Assembly: GCA_963995505.1 (NCBI GenBank)
Contig: OZ023185.1
Location: 124,001-188,000, forward strand
DNA from: Hypericum androsaemum
Lineage: Eukaryota; Streptophyta; Magnoliopsida; Malpighiales; Hypericaceae
DNA: 64,000 nt
Direction: 5' to 3'
Part shown: in pieces, positions 1 to 11,756 of the stretch
How positions within the stretch are numbered: position 1 is the first letter of the stretch
Layout of the letters: each line of letters opens with the position of its first letter
The notes under the pieces: model-generated
What the model was told of the DNA's origin: nothing
Seen by the model: the letters and a program-made list of their open reading frames with translations, nothing else
Databases searched by the model: none
Made by a program: the position numbers and the translations under genes

Positions 1-48
1 AGAACAAAACTTGGTTGATAACCCAGAAGAGGACATGAGATTCTACAA
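1..48 (+). other. possible partial exon at window edge
   Basis: Bases 2-48 are open in one plus-strand frame, encoding an acidic stretch ending in DMRFYK, and are followed directly by a consensus donor (GTAAGT at 49). This could be the end of an exon whose gene lies off the left edge. The opposite strand offers an ATG at 36 preceded by an AG, but the implied intron would be only about 36 bp, too short for plants. I do not recognise the product, and too little is present to decide strand or gene. Confidence 0.2.
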
Positions 49-638
49 GTAAGTGCAAGTAGATTGGAAGCAAACTCACCACCAACGAGCTCAGCTTCTT
101 CAGGACATTACAACCCCAAAGGCGTGCCCTTTTTTTTTTTTAAGAATCCGGAATTGGTCTTTCTGTTTAGAAGAATGAGAATTGCAAGTGTTGTGTTGTG
201 TTTTGTTTTGTTTGACCAAAAGAGTAAACAAAAGGGGAGAGGAAAAGAGGCGGGTGGTAGCGTTGGCAGGAATAATTGGGAACCCTCCGGACCGGAGATT
301 ATTATCCTCCATTTCGAAACGCACCCAACTGGCTCATACAAATTGAAGAAGCTCGCTCAATCAGCCGTCGATTTAAATTCTTCATTGTCTATGCCGTTGG
401 ATCATTAAATGTCGTTTCGGTCAAATCAAAATTAAATCAAAATTAAAAAAGATTCATATTTCCCTCTCCTTCCTTCCCTTTGGTCTCTTGTAATTACAGT
501 AATTAATTACTACCCTTTTCTCTCATTCTTCTCTTGCACTATCTAGTCAGTTAAAAGGAAAAAGCCTTTGTCCTTCAAGAAAGAGAAAGAGAAAGAGAAA
601 GAAAAAGAAAAAGAAAAGAAAGGAGGGAAGGGCCTTTG
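49..638. other. non-coding leader/promoter region upstream of POT1
   Basis: No convincing exon. The short frames here are low-complexity. The last 60 bases before the POT1 start form a nearly pure purine tract (GAAA-type repeats, about 577-630), which would lie in the 5' leader of that gene. The stretch 480-540 is pyrimidine-rich, as plant core promoters and leaders often are. Confidence 0.4.
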
Positions 639-3265
639 ATGCCTAACAATAGCGGGAGAATCGTGACACCCATCGGGGAGGTGGGTAACCACCTCAACAA
701 AAGGGTCAACCTTGTTGGGGTTGTCGTGGAATTCTCTCTCCCTAGGAAGAGCAAGGGAACCGGTAAAGTCCGCGACTTTATTCCTCGTTGTTTATATTTG
801 CCTGTGAATAGTGAATTTTTTAAATAATAATAATAATAATATCTCTGGGTTGGTATTTGTACAGATTGGTACTCTGTGTTGAAGGTGGTAGACGATTCCC
901 AGCGGGATCCTGTATTTTCGGTTAGGTTCTTCACTCAGAAGAAGGACCAACTCCCCCATGTTAGGTCTTCTCGTGACTTGATTGTTCTCCACAATGTCCT
1001 TGTAATTCCACTGCTCTTTTTTACTCTTTCCTTTCCCCTTACTGCTACTTTGTTTGGTTTTCCTTAAGAAAGAAACAAGCTTTCTTCGGTCTTGTTCGTG
1101 CGACTTCCATCTTTTCCTCTGCTCTTAGAAGGAAAGAGATTGCATTCTATCTGCCCTCTTCGGAATGCCGATCAGTCTCTCTGATTTACCCCAACTGTTG
1201 GCGTGCACGCCTTCGTATTTGATTCCAATTTATTCCGCTTGCTGCAGATTCACTATTTTCAGGATGAGGTTGCTGCACGTTTCAACAGCAAGTTCTCCTC
1301 GTTTGCTTTGTTCAACGGGAAGGGGACTGATAACTTCTGCTGCTACCAATGTTTTGGCTGCTTCTCGACAACGTGGTCGGAATTACATAGCTTGAAAAAT
1401 CTAAGGCATTGGCTCTCCACCGCTCAACTTCATTCAGGTGATGTGTGTGAGTATGCAGAATTCCTTTTTTTTTTAATTCATCTCCCACTGAAGCTCTAGT
1501 GGTGTTGTGCAGGTAGGAGTGATTACCTGGTAACTATGAACGATATATCCAGGGGAGCTTATTTTGATCTAGTATGCAAGGTGATCTTTTTTTTTTTTAA
1601 GTTTTGGCACTTGATCTCAATTATGCTTGCGGTTGTGCCTTTGTCAAATACCTGAAAAACTCATGCTTTTTTTTTAAAATATCTTGTATGGGCTGAAGGT
1701 ATTGCACGTGTCCTATGAAGCCTCCGAAGGTCTACAGATGCTCTTTGTCTGGGATGGCACTGATCTACCTCCACTAAGCTTAGTTGGAAAGTATGTATGC
1801 CCCCTTTGCTAAAGCCGTTGTCTGATTCTTTTTGTTTGCTTGACTTTCTTATGCTGCCTGATACTCATGTTAACGTGTATTAATGAGACGTAGCCTGTGT
1901 GAGGTGGATGTACTGGGAACAGCTTGATAAATTTTAATCTTCACTTGGTTTTTCTTATATGCTCCCATTTCTTGTCTACAGTATAAAAGACGAAGAGCAG
2001 AATCCACTGCCCTTACAAATTGAATCTTCTCCTTTAGATCAGAATATCATCCCCCAGTTTCCTACTCTAGGATCTACGTTAAGAGTCTTTGCTGATAAAG
2101 CTCATGAAAACATTGGCCTGCACTTACAAGGTGGTGGCAGATGGGTTAGAATCCGCAACATGACTTGTAGGACTTTGTCAGGGATGTGGTCAGGTGCTCT
2201 AACTGCTACTTCTAGGCTTCTGCTGCTTGAGGATGATGACAGTGTTGTTGTTGAATATATCATGTAAGTTTGCTTCTCTCTAGATGTTTCAAAAATTCTT
2301 TTCCAGAGACTTAGGTGTGAATAAGTCTCATAATATGTTTTTTTTTCAATAGGAATTTCGAAAAACGCAAAACAGATCATGACAGGTCACCATTGTGGGG
2401 GAATCCTCCTTCCGGTTTGACGGGTATGTTGAATAATTTGCATAATAATAATCAATAGCTGGCACTTGTGATTAGTGAATGAGATACTTGACCTAACAAG
2501 TTTTGCTTGCCTTCTTGGTTTCCCTTTGTGTCAGAAATAACGTTACCGGCAGAGTTGGGTTATGCGACATTGATGGATATTATGTACTATAAAGAGGTTT
2601 TATGCTACTTCCCCTTAGTTAATTCTCTTTCCGCTTAGACAGTGACGTGACAGCTTGGAAATTTCTTTCATAGACTGTGGCCTTCTCTTTCTTTTTCTTT
2701 TGATCTGATTTATATTAGGCTGCATATGCAATGGTGAACGAGAGTAGATATTCCGTTTTAAACGAGCTGAATACTCTAGCATCTTGAATGTGCAGGATGG
2801 TGTATTTAGCTCAATAGTAAGGGTGGTAGCAATCCAGCCATCCCAGGTTGATGACATACTTTCATCTAGCGAAATCAGTGGCTACAAGATGAGGTTGACA
2901 CTTGAAGATCCAACAGCCAGAATTCATGCCTTGTTAAGTGCCGAAGAGTGGGTAAGTATCTATCTAGGAGCATTGGACACGAGTAGTGTGGTGAATGACG
3001 TCTGAAGGGGGGGAGCATGGTTTTGATTGATTTTCAGGTGTTCTTTTTTGGGGAATTCACATATTCGGGAGAGATGAATGCAAAGTTGAAAAGCATACTG
3101 GGGATGCCGGAACATCAGAATGTGGAGGATGGAGGGGAAAGATTTCCACCGTGGATAAGATGTTGCATAGAAACCAGGAGGAGGGATGATGATGATGATG
3201 ATTCTAGAGGCAGGTGTTACAGCATTTGCTGCACTAAGCTAGCCAGTACGCAATCCGTGTCATGA
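639..3265 (+). CDS. POT1: Protection of telomeres 1 (POT1) single-stranded telomeric DNA-binding protein
   Basis: Ten exons fit one frame: 639-762, 865-1001, 1248-1437, 1513-1580, 1699-1790, 1982-2263, 2353-2423, 2535-2596, 2796-2951, 3038-3265, giving about 469 aa, the usual plant POT1 length. The N-terminal part (residues 1-150) is the telomere-end-binding OB fold, with TDWYSVLKVVDDSQ, SVRFF, LPHVRSSRDLIVLHNV and KFSSFALFNGKG. A second OB-like region follows (GRWVRIRNM; PAELGYATLMDI). POT1 proteins bind the telomeric 3' overhang or act with telomerase in the nucleus. The start at 639 was chosen because the Met lies just before the conserved block and upstream frames are low-complexity. Oddity: near the C-terminus, where the family usually has a variable loop, a GAT microsatellite encodes a run of Asp (3186-3203). 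The 4-bp CATCAT/GATGAT-type repeats after the gene (3485-3560) are not coding. Whether this is POT1a- or POT1b-like cannot be told. Confidence 0.9.
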
Positions 3266-3737
3266 GCGAGCGAGTAGGCTGATCAAGTCAAGCCTTGTAT
3301 TGTGTTTGCTTTTGAGACCCTGAAATAGGGGAGGTCTGATTTGTAAATTGTTTTCTTTTGTAAAGTAAAAGGCGGTTAGGTATTTTTGGTAGCTCTCAGC
3401 CTGGTGGTTGAAGAATAGTGCATATTTTGTAATGCTCCATCGTAGCTAGTAGAACTATAGATAGATTGGATGCTGCGTGAAGAAGGATGGATGGATCCAT
3501 CCATCCATCCTTTTTTTTCCTCCTTAATGTCTTTTATTATTATCGTCGTCATCATCATCGCATGAGTTGTGCATTTGCATAAAACTAAGACTGAAGCTAA
3601 TGGTGGTTGGTGAGGGGAACTAGTAATGTAACATTTCACTAATGGCTTTGTTCCTGAAAGGATTATTATGACAAAAATAATGCTAGACATCTCCTTCCTT
3701 TCCGAAGACGAGGTGCGTGACTAGCTAATAATTTAAA
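3266..3737. other. POT1 3' flank
   Basis: No gene seen. The stretch holds the probable 3' UTR of POT1, a short ATGGATCC-type tetranucleotide repeat (about 3487-3511) and a T-rich run. Bases 3729-3737 are the left target duplication of the following element. Confidence 0.5.
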
Positions 3738-5239
3738 GGAAAAATTACGTTAGGTCCCTGTAGTTTGGCGTCCCTCCCTCTGGAGTCCCTGCATTTTTGA
3801 AATCGTTCATGACATCCCCGAAGTTTGGTTTTAGAGACTCTCAGGTCCTTGATGGCTCTTTTTTTCATTTTTTGGTCATGGAAATGACCAAAATACTCTT
3901 AAATAAAAAATTAAAAAATTACCTTCTTCAACCTTTGAACAAAAATACCAACCACCAAAAACCAACCCAAAACCAAGATCAAACTAACTAAAATCAAGAA
4001 CACGACCAAGAAATCCAAGAACAAACCATGAAGCAACCAAACCAAAACTAACAACTTCAAACCCAAAATTAAGACTTTCATGAATACAAAACCAAGAACT
4101 TTAAACATAAGAACATGTTCAGAATTAAAAAACTTTAAACACCAACAAGAACAAACTAATTACAAATTCAAGAACACCATATTAAACATCCAAAAATACT
4201 AATTACAAATTCAGAATGAGATACCCAGATAAATCTCTAATTACATACACTCAAAACCCTAAATCGGTTAACCACCAGAACTCGTCCTCCCCCTCGTCGT
4301 CGTTTCCATGTTTTTGCCTCCTCTCTCGAGCGGTGGAGTTTGCTGGTGAGTGAAATGGAGGCTTGTCGGAGCTCCACTGCTCATCATCATTCCTCTTGGT
4401 GAACCATCTCTGGCGTCGGGAATGCCAACTTCGAGGTCAATGGAGACAAGTCTCGTGAACTTCGCGATCAATGAACCTGCTCAGCGGATGGCGAAGAAGA
4501 AGATGAACCTGATCTACCTTGTCCTCGTCGTCGGAATTAAGCCTTACCTCGTCGGGATGCCGGTGGTGGTTGGGCATTCTACCTCGTCGGGATGCCGGTG
4601 GTGGTTGGGCGTTCTACCTCGTCTGGATGCCGGTGGTAGTTGGGCGTTCTATCCTTTGGTCCCTGGAACGGCTAAAAAAGAAACAGAGGCCGTGAAAAAG
4701 AAGGAGATGACGACGAGGAAGAGGATTAGGTTCACAGATTATGAGTTTCTTGAGATTGAGAAAAGAAAAGTCCTAACCTTGAGATTGAGAAATTGAAAAC
4801 GAGGAGGTGGAGTTGTTAATTGGTTCCTGGGTTTGTTAATTGGTTCAAGTTTTAGTTTGTTATTTGGTTCAACTTACAGGAGGTGGAGTTGCTTGAAAAA
4901 TCTGAGTTTATGGTTATTGTGTGAAAATTTACAGGTGGATGGTGAGTAAGGAAGAAGAAGGATGTTCTTGGTTGTGTTCTTGATTTTAGTTAGTTTGATC
5001 TTATTTTTGGATTGGTTTTTGATTTTTGGTGTTTTGGTTCAAATGTTGGAGAAGGTAAATTTTTTTATTTTTGTTGAAGGATATTTTGATCATTTTCATA
5101 ACCAAAAATTAAAAAAAGAGCCGTCAGGGACCCGAGAGTCTCTAAGACCAAACTTCGGGGACGTCAGGAACGATTTTGGAAATACAGGGACCCCAGAGGA
5201 AGAGACGCCAAACTACAGGGACCTGAGCGTAATTTTACC
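3738..5239. mobile_element. non-autonomous Mutator-like element with long terminal inverted repeats
   Basis: The first ~120 bases (GGAAAAATTACGTTAGG then TCCCTGTAGTTTGGC...) recur inverted at 5116-5239. A further inverted match (3969-4015 against 4962-5010) extends the foldback to about 270 bp. The flanks are TAATTTAAA (3729-3737) and TAATTTAAT (5240-5248), a 9-bp duplication with one mismatch, typical of Mutator-like transposition. The GC-rich middle (about 4270-4750) contains a 148-codon open frame (4350-4796), but I recognise no domain in it and no transposase. It may be captured host sequence. The element lies between POT1 and the TruA gene. Confidence 0.8.
4546..4650 (+). repeat. 35-bp tandem repeat, three copies
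   Basis: Three consecutive units begin at 4546, 4581 and 4616 with ACCTCGTC(G/T)GGATGCC and differ at only a few positions. They lie inside the GC-rich centre of the Mutator-like element. The unit is not a multiple of three, so the reading frame shifts between copies, which argues against a protein repeat. Confidence 0.85.
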
Positions 5240-5352
5240 TAATTTAATTAAGCGTTGCAACGGCAGCGTATGGGCGTTGGAAAAAAGGCATTGCCTTGCC
5301 TTTGGGTCTCTCTCACTTTTGCTGCAAAACGACTGACTGACTGGACTGGATA

Positions 5353-5418
5353 ATGACAAACTGTAGAGGCAGCAGCAGCATTCCAAGCGTCCCCCCACAT
5401 TCCACCTTTGTAAGCTAA

Positions 5419-5453
<35 letters not shown>

Positions 5454-6884
5454 GGTGTGGTGTGGTGTATTGTAAGTAAAAGGGGCCGTTGCTGACCTTA
5501 CCTTATCTTGTTTGCTTTACTCTTTATCTATCGCGGGCGCCAGGATGGGTCCGGCCGTTTTTGTCCCTCGGAGTCTCCAAACGGCGCCGTGTTAACAGGG
5601 TTCAAGTGGCGCTTGGTTGTGGCTTACGATGGCACCAACTACGCAGGTTACTCAAGATTCTAACTTTCTAGGGGGGGTTCTACTACTCTCCATGTGCTAT
5701 AGAAGCATACTCTTTGTTTGTTGAATCGTCTTTGTTTGTCAATAATTCGATAAAGCACCTGCCTTGCCCTCCTCTCTTGTCAGGCTGGCAATATCAACTA
5801 TCCCCTCCTACCGTCCAATGCATATTGGAGAACGCATTGACTCGAATCACCAAGTTACAAAGGAAGGATCTTGCCCTGGTTGCTGCCGGCCGCACCGACG
5901 CCGGTGTCCATGCCTGGGGCCAGGTCTCTCTCTCTCTCTCTCACTTCTCCCCTGCTCTTTCTTGTTTTGGAATATCCATCTCTGCTAATACCTTAAAATG
6001 GTCCTTTCATTTCAGGTGGCACACTTTGTCACTCCTTTCAATTACGACACCTTGGACAGCATCCACGCCTCTCTAAACGGCATTCTTCCTTACGACATTC
6101 GGGTCAGAGAGATTAGCCCTGCCGCCCTTGATTTCCATGCCCGCTTCTCTGTAACGAGCAAGATCTACCAGTACAAGATATATAACGACGCCATCATGGA
6201 TCCATTCCAGCGGCATTACGCTTACCACTGTGCTTACAAGCTCAATGCTGCTTTGATGAGCCAGGCTGCTAATCATTTTATTGGGAAGCACGACTTCTCT
6301 GCATTCTCAAACGTTTCACGTAATGATCGTCTACCAGATCCAACGAAGACTATTTTCCGCTTTGATGTTGTCCAAATGGTAAGCAGCTGCCGAAACCCAT
6401 TCACCATGTTGCTTCAGAAAGATTGTTTGGTTCCCAGTTGAATGCACTTAAAAAGTTTCCTGGATTCTTTGATCAGGGACCTCTCATAAAGTTGGAAGTC
6501 GAAGGCACAGGTTTCTTGTACAGACAAGTGAGGAACATGGTAAGTACCACCAACTAGTTACTTACTATAGTCTTGCTATCGAAGGAACACCCAATCAAGC
6601 TGAACTATGATCATAGAAGTTCACTGCATGTTTCACTATGTATGCAGGTTGCCTTGCTGATCCAAGTTGGAAGGGAGGCCACTCCCCCTGATATTGTCCC
6701 TATGATTCTTGCTACTCGCGATCGAAAGGAGCTTGCAAAGTATGCCTTGTCTGCTCCACCTCACGGGCTCGCCCTTTTGGCCGTCAAGTACAATGGAGAG
6801 CACCTGCAACTTCCCCCAAATTGTCCTGCTGCTAGCTTCGGGAGGCATCAAAGCATAAACCATTGTAAACTTCCATTATATTAA
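5353..6884 (+). CDS. TruA-family tRNA pseudouridine synthase
   Basis: Six exons: 5353-5409, 5544-5646, 5784-5923, 6016-6378, 6477-6539, 6648-6884, about 320 aa. TruA enzymes isomerise uridine to pseudouridine in the tRNA anticodon arm (positions 38-40 in bacteria). The catalytic Asp sits in AAGRTDAGVHAWGQV (exon 3). Other family blocks are VVAYDGTNYAGWQYQ at the start of the fold, SKIYQYKIYN, HDFSAFSN, and GTGFLYRQVRNMVALLIQVGR near the end. The N-terminal exon is less certain: it is the only upstream ATG in phase, ends at a GTAAGC donor, and joins without a stop to exon 2, whose acceptor is at 5543. The short Ser/Pro-rich leader may be an organelle targeting peptide, but this is inference. 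Introns 1 and 3 carry long CT runs (5421-5451; 5926-5942). The bacterial-like compact form suggests an organellar rather than nuclear/cytosolic enzyme. Confidence 0.87.
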
Positions 6885-7502
6885 ATGCTTCGTTGTGCCA
6901 AATCAGATTGCCAAATTTGCTCAATTTTATGGAGTATACGAGGCTTCAAGCAGTTTAGAGTTTAGTCAAAACACAAGGAGACTTGAAGCAATTCTAAGCA
7001 TGAGCGCATGTACGACTTTCTATGGCCGAGGAACTTCAGTTCAATGAAAAGAGCCAACCACATTGCCTGCTGGTCATACAACTTGCCACCATCATTATTA
7101 GAAGCATCACCATAACTTGATCACATTCATCCTGAAATAGGGTTTTCTTCTTCTGTTAATATGTAATCGTTCACTTAACTGCTGCTACTAATGGGTGATG
7201 TTGCTTAGAAAAAGCAAACTCACTTACAAAAATGTTTAACTACTTTTTTTTAAATATAAAAACGATGTTGAAAGTGACTAGAGCGCTATGGAACATTTTG
7301 AATGATCAGGAAACAACGGTCATCAGTTTCCTCTGCTCGAAAGCCAATCACTTCCAACCCCCCGTGTGTCCCATTACCATAGTCATGAGCGTAGCTACAA
7401 TATAAATCTATATAAGATCCTGGGCGGGCAGCTCATCTGAAAGTTTTAATTCAAAGATATCTCGGTCGAAGGAATCGGCTACATACAGAAGGTGATACGT
7501 GT
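6885..7502. other. convergent intergenic stretch between the TruA gene and TGD4
   Basis: Both flanking genes end here. It contains their presumed 3' UTRs, and I see no open frame, RNA gene or transposon end. Confidence 0.5.
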
Positions 7503-9495
7503 TCAGGTTTCAAAAAAGCGAAGCTCTACCATGAACTCCTTTTGCTTCGGAGCATACCATGCAACAGCTTTAGCTGAACCAAGAACATGTAGTGCGTATT
7601 CAACAGCAAATACTGAATCATGCAAGTGCGCTTTCTGATCACCGGCCTTCAGGTCAATTGCAACTGCAGAATCAACTCGGAAGCTAAAAGGTCCGGCAAT
7701 CTGCAACCAGTTAAGGGCACAATAATCTTGCAGCTGACTCTATCAAGAAATTTACAAGAGGGTTTCCACAGAACAAACTTGCCAAATGTTGTGCTCCTTG
7801 TGAAGGAAAATTAATCAAGGAGAAGTGTTTTTTCAACTAAGTTTGAAAGATCAGCACCTGTTGTTGAAGGGAAAGAGTAATGTCAGGGCAAACTGCTTGG
7901 AGTCCTGCAACAGTCGGCCTTCGGGAATTCAAAAAATCTTGAGCCAACTGCGTGGCACCTGAAATAAACTTGACACCAGAAGGAAAATCCATGCGGATAT
8001 TGAGGCGAGTAAGGTCAAGAAACATTCTCTGGAAGTTTCCATGCTGGGCTGTAAGTGAAACAGTGGAAAACAAATCAGCTAACAAGGCAGACTTGGCAGC
8101 TGGAGCCTGGATGCAGAAGCCCGGAAACCTGTGACCATCATCGACTGCCTGTGACCTGACCGAATTATCTCCGAGACAGGCTGTCATTGCACCCCCTGCA
8201 TACATGGCAAATCATTTAACCCATGTAAGGATTAAACTTCATGTGAATATTATATTGGTCCAATATCAGGAGAGCAAATAGGTTAATACAGGATGACTAA
8301 AATGACTAAAGAAGAAATTATCGTAGCCTGGTGCCAATAATTGTTTCCTACAAAGTTCCAAATTATGAAGCTGCAACAGAACATACCAATTATCCCAGAG
8401 GCCGAGATATGAGGATTAGAAATGAACAGGTCGTAAGGTTGTGCCAGCTTCAATTTATACGCTTGGCTCTTCCATACGTCGATGCTTTTCTTGAAGGAAA
8501 ATGCACTTTTCAGGGATGTTCCAGGAAGCAGGGCAGCGGGAGCTTCGAGAGCTTGGTCATCCCCAAATTGCTTTGGTGTCCCCGTATTGTGTTGCATGCA
8601 AAAACGGTAACTGGAACCCGAGTCAGAACCAACAGAAGCAAGGTCAATGGCCATTGATAATGGAACATCCCAATAGTTTCCGGATTTGTCCACAAAAAGA
8701 GCAGGGCTGGCTGCTTCCAATGTTAAATCATGATGCGGAAACTACACGCACAAGAAAGCGAAAAAGCATTTTACCAGAGCACTCGAGTTGAGCAATGCAG
8801 ATAACAACATCAACTCAGAAACTCACCTCATGGCGCAGGACAGCTTTCTTACGAGGAATCTTGGAAGTGTCCCCATAACCATCATAGGCAAAGACCAGAG
8901 TATCATAAGGAGTCAACGACAGCTCGGACGAGAACCCCAGCGCATACAAGGATTGATCACGAAGATGTCTACGAACCCTTTGTAGGTGAGAGGAGGATTC
9001 ATGGGGTGTCAGGTTTCCTTGGTCCTTGCGGATATCAGATATGAACTTCTGCAAATTGAACTGACCCAACAACGTTGCAAACCTGCATACCGAGTTAATT
9101 ACCCCAATGGGCTTAAATTCAATCCCTAATGCTAGCTCATTCATATCCACATGCTTGGCAACAACCAGCCAAAGACTCCAACTTTATTCGTCAATCAACA
9201 GAAGGGAAAGAGGAAAAGATAATTACCAGTAAGGAGGGGTGAAGGGGAAAGAGAGGAGGCGGAGGAGGGAGAAGCCATGGGAGGAAGGAGAGGAGCAAGG
9301 GAGGAATGGGGCGGCCATGAAACGCTGGAAGAAGTCGGTCTGCTTGGGCCTGGAGAGGCTGGGCCCTCTGGAGATGCCAAGTGGGAGTGGGTCACCGGGG
9401 ACAGGCCTCGCCTCCCCTTCCAAGGTCACCGGAGTCGACATGTCCAGCTCCCAGCAGCCCTCCCCATCCGTTGTTGTCCACCTCAGCCTCTTCAT
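7503..9495 (-). CDS. TGD4: TGD4, chloroplast outer-envelope lipid-transfer protein
   Basis: Five exons, in coding order 9495-9227, 9082-8827, 8741-8387, 8195-7858, 7700-7503, about 471 aa against roughly 480 in Arabidopsis TGD4. TGD4 is a beta-barrel-like protein of the outer chloroplast envelope. It binds phosphatidic acid and is needed, with the TGD1/2/3 ABC transporter, to move ER-made lipid into the chloroplast for galactolipid synthesis. Diagnostic segments: STPVTLEGEARPVPGDPLPL and GISRGPSLSRPKQTDFFQRF in exon 1; LRDQSLYALGF; FVDKSGNYWDVPLSMAIDLAS; LTAQHGNFQRMFLDLTR; AKAVAWYAPKQKEFMVELRF just before the stop. The start at 9495 begins MKRLRW, matching the family's short charged N-terminus. 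An in-frame upstream Met (9600) would add a low-complexity lysine-rich tail and was not chosen. All phases close. No damage seen. Confidence 0.93.
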
Positions 9496-10873
9496 TTTGA
9501 TTGTCAAGTCCAATGCTTTCTTCCTTCCTTTCTCAATTTTGTGACTGACTTGGTTTGTATATTGATTGTTGCCCTTCCTTTCCTTTCCTTTCCTTTCCAT
9601 TCCTTATGGACCGACCGACCTATGGTTGGTTATCGTCGTCGTCTCATTTATTTATTTTTGTCTTAACAGCAAACAATTGCAAACTTAAATTGCATGGGCC
9701 GGCCCACCCACCTCGCTAGCTAACCAACTCCACCATTTGTCTGCAAAGGCCCAAGACACGGAATTTGTCTCTCGTCTCATTTTCAGCATAAAATTTTCAT
9801 TTCTTTCTTTTCAAATTTGGTCTTATATTTCTATTTCTTTTTAATAATTCGGCCAATCGAATCAAAAATTCAATTTACCGAATTAAAAAAAATTACTAAT
9901 ATATATATTTTATTTGATTCTTTCATTGGAAAATCAAATATGAAATCTGATTCGTATAAATTAATTCGACCCAATCACAATGTACTTGTGTTCCTATCTA
10001 GTTAATTGAACCTTCACGTGTCTACCCTCTGCTATCCGAGAATTGGAGACCGCCCGTAAGAATTTTATCCGAGAACAATTTCTTTTTGATACTAGGAATT
10101 TTATCCGAGAACTGGAGATAATGTTATAGACTAGAATAGACATGAGCAAGCTCGTAATTTGTAGGCTCCTAATGGATACCCAAATCCATAACCCATATGG
10201 CCTTTGCGAACTCAGATTCACACTGAAACACGGGTGTCAAAATCATAGTTTAAAAAGACACTATTAAAAAGAACACCACTATATTATTTAAAAAGTCATA
10301 AATATTATTTCTCTTCCAATAATATAAAACTTAAATTTAAGACCTCGAATTCATATCTGACGCTTATGGTGGTATTAATCAATAATGCTACAATTAATTT
10401 AATAAAGAGATGAATTGACTTGGTTTGTCTGCCTGGGAAATCCGTTGAGAAGTCAAAGTTGCTCCCTCGCAGGTAAGATCAACCAAGCCCATCCATCCAT
10501 CCATATATAAACGTATAAGTGCCAAGCGGACGACGTGTCTTGTTGTCTAATGTATCCATTTAGTCAAAGGTTGCATTTGTTCCAAGGTAAGCATTCTTTC
10601 AAATTACACTAAATTTAAGTTAAAATAGGTATCTCGTCCCATTAATTAGTAGCACTCAAAACGGCAACACGGAACAGGGAATACAGTACCAAGTACCAAC
10701 AACAATATGATTGATACCTTATAAAAAAACAACAATATGATGTTGAAAATGATAGAAAATAGAGAGAGAGAGAGCGTTTATTTGTTCCAATCTGATTATG
10801 ATGGAATAATTTGATGAGGTAACAACAAATTAATTAAAGAAAAATGTGTGGTTGGGGGTGGGTAATTATAATT
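9496..10873. other. TGD4 promoter side and DHNAT 3' side; no gene seen
   Basis: The first 100 bases upstream of TGD4 include a CCTTT pentamer repeat (9575-9598). The rest is AT-rich, with a GA run at 10761-10774 and an ATCC repeat (10489-10503). No conserved open frame, RNA gene or transposon end could be supported. Confidence 0.5.
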
Positions 10874-11756
10874 TCACAATCTAGCATACTTTCTGAGGGT
10901 CTGGCCGGCATCTGTGGCATTGTCGGGGATGGGCATGTTAGAGAGGAGAGTGACCTTGGATGACGCCACCAGCACTTTCTCCTCCCCATTCGAGGACGAC
11001 GACGACGGATCCACCACCTTGTACAGCCGCACCTCCCATACCTGCAATGCACCCGCCATCAATTTCAACACACCACCTACCTTTCCTCTCCTCTCCCCTA
11101 AAATTACTTGAAACTTTTTTGACTTTTTAATCATAATAATCAAACAGTAATCTATCTATCTATCTACCCACGCAGTTCCTTGGCCACTAATTAATTAAAC
11201 CAGAAGAGCAAGACAGATAGATACCTGGATGGTCTTGCCGACGTTGATGGGGATGGCCTCGCCGAGGATGAGGTCTCCGATGGTGGCGGACTTGTGGTGG
11301 TTGATGCTGAGGTGGATGCCGGCCACCCTCTGGAACCCGGAGGCCATGTGGGCCCCAACGCTCGCCATACCCTCCGCTATCAGCGCAGACACTCCCCCGT
11401 GCAGCACCTTGAACGGCTGCTTGCAACCAATCATTCAATCAATCAATCACATGATCATTCATCAATTGATGATGATCTCTATCCTGGAAGTAGTGATGTG
11501 ATGTGATGTGATGTATTAACTAACTAACTAACTAACTAACTAACTTAAGGGCGTAGGTAGGTAGGTTAGGTACCTGGACGCATTTGTGGGTGACGAGCAT
11601 GTAGCCGGTGACCCTCTGAGGGGTGAGCTCCCGGAAGAAGAAGCCGATGGAGTGGAGGGGGACATCCACTGCCTCTGTTTTCTCCATGTCGTAGGCCAGC
11701 TCTGAGGAAGACAGATACTTAGGAGGCCAACTAGATGACTGCTGCTGCTGCTCCAT
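10874..11756 (-). CDS. DHNAT: 1,4-dihydroxy-2-naphthoyl-CoA thioesterase (hotdog fold, peroxisomal)
   Basis: Three exons: 11756-11574, 11416-11225, 11041-10874, about 180 aa. The enzyme releases CoA from 1,4-dihydroxy-2-naphthoyl-CoA in peroxisomes, a step in phylloquinone (vitamin K1) synthesis. Exon 2 holds the 4HBT/hotdog core [19 protein letters not shown] with the HGG signature and the downstream acidic/Ser helix, then [20 protein letters not shown] and GKTIQ. Exon 3 continues [10 protein letters not shown] and ends KYARL; the final ARL fits the plant PTS1 peroxisome-import pattern. A Ser run followed by NGEEK (coding strand around 10995-10980) lengthens the loop between strands compared with what I recall of Arabidopsis DHNAT1. 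The first 20 residues (Gln/Ser-rich) are poorly conserved. It lies tail-to-head with TGD4, about 1.4 kb away. Confidence 0.88.

Noticed and set aside
36..100. Minus-strand gene starting at base 36 with a short 5' intron
   Set aside because: The only donor/acceptor pair available gives an intron of about 36 bp, below what plants splice, and only twelve codons are in view.
9239..9666. Plus-strand frames over TGD4 exon 1
   Set aside because: They overlap the coding exon in antisense and show no family similarity. TGD4 explains the region.
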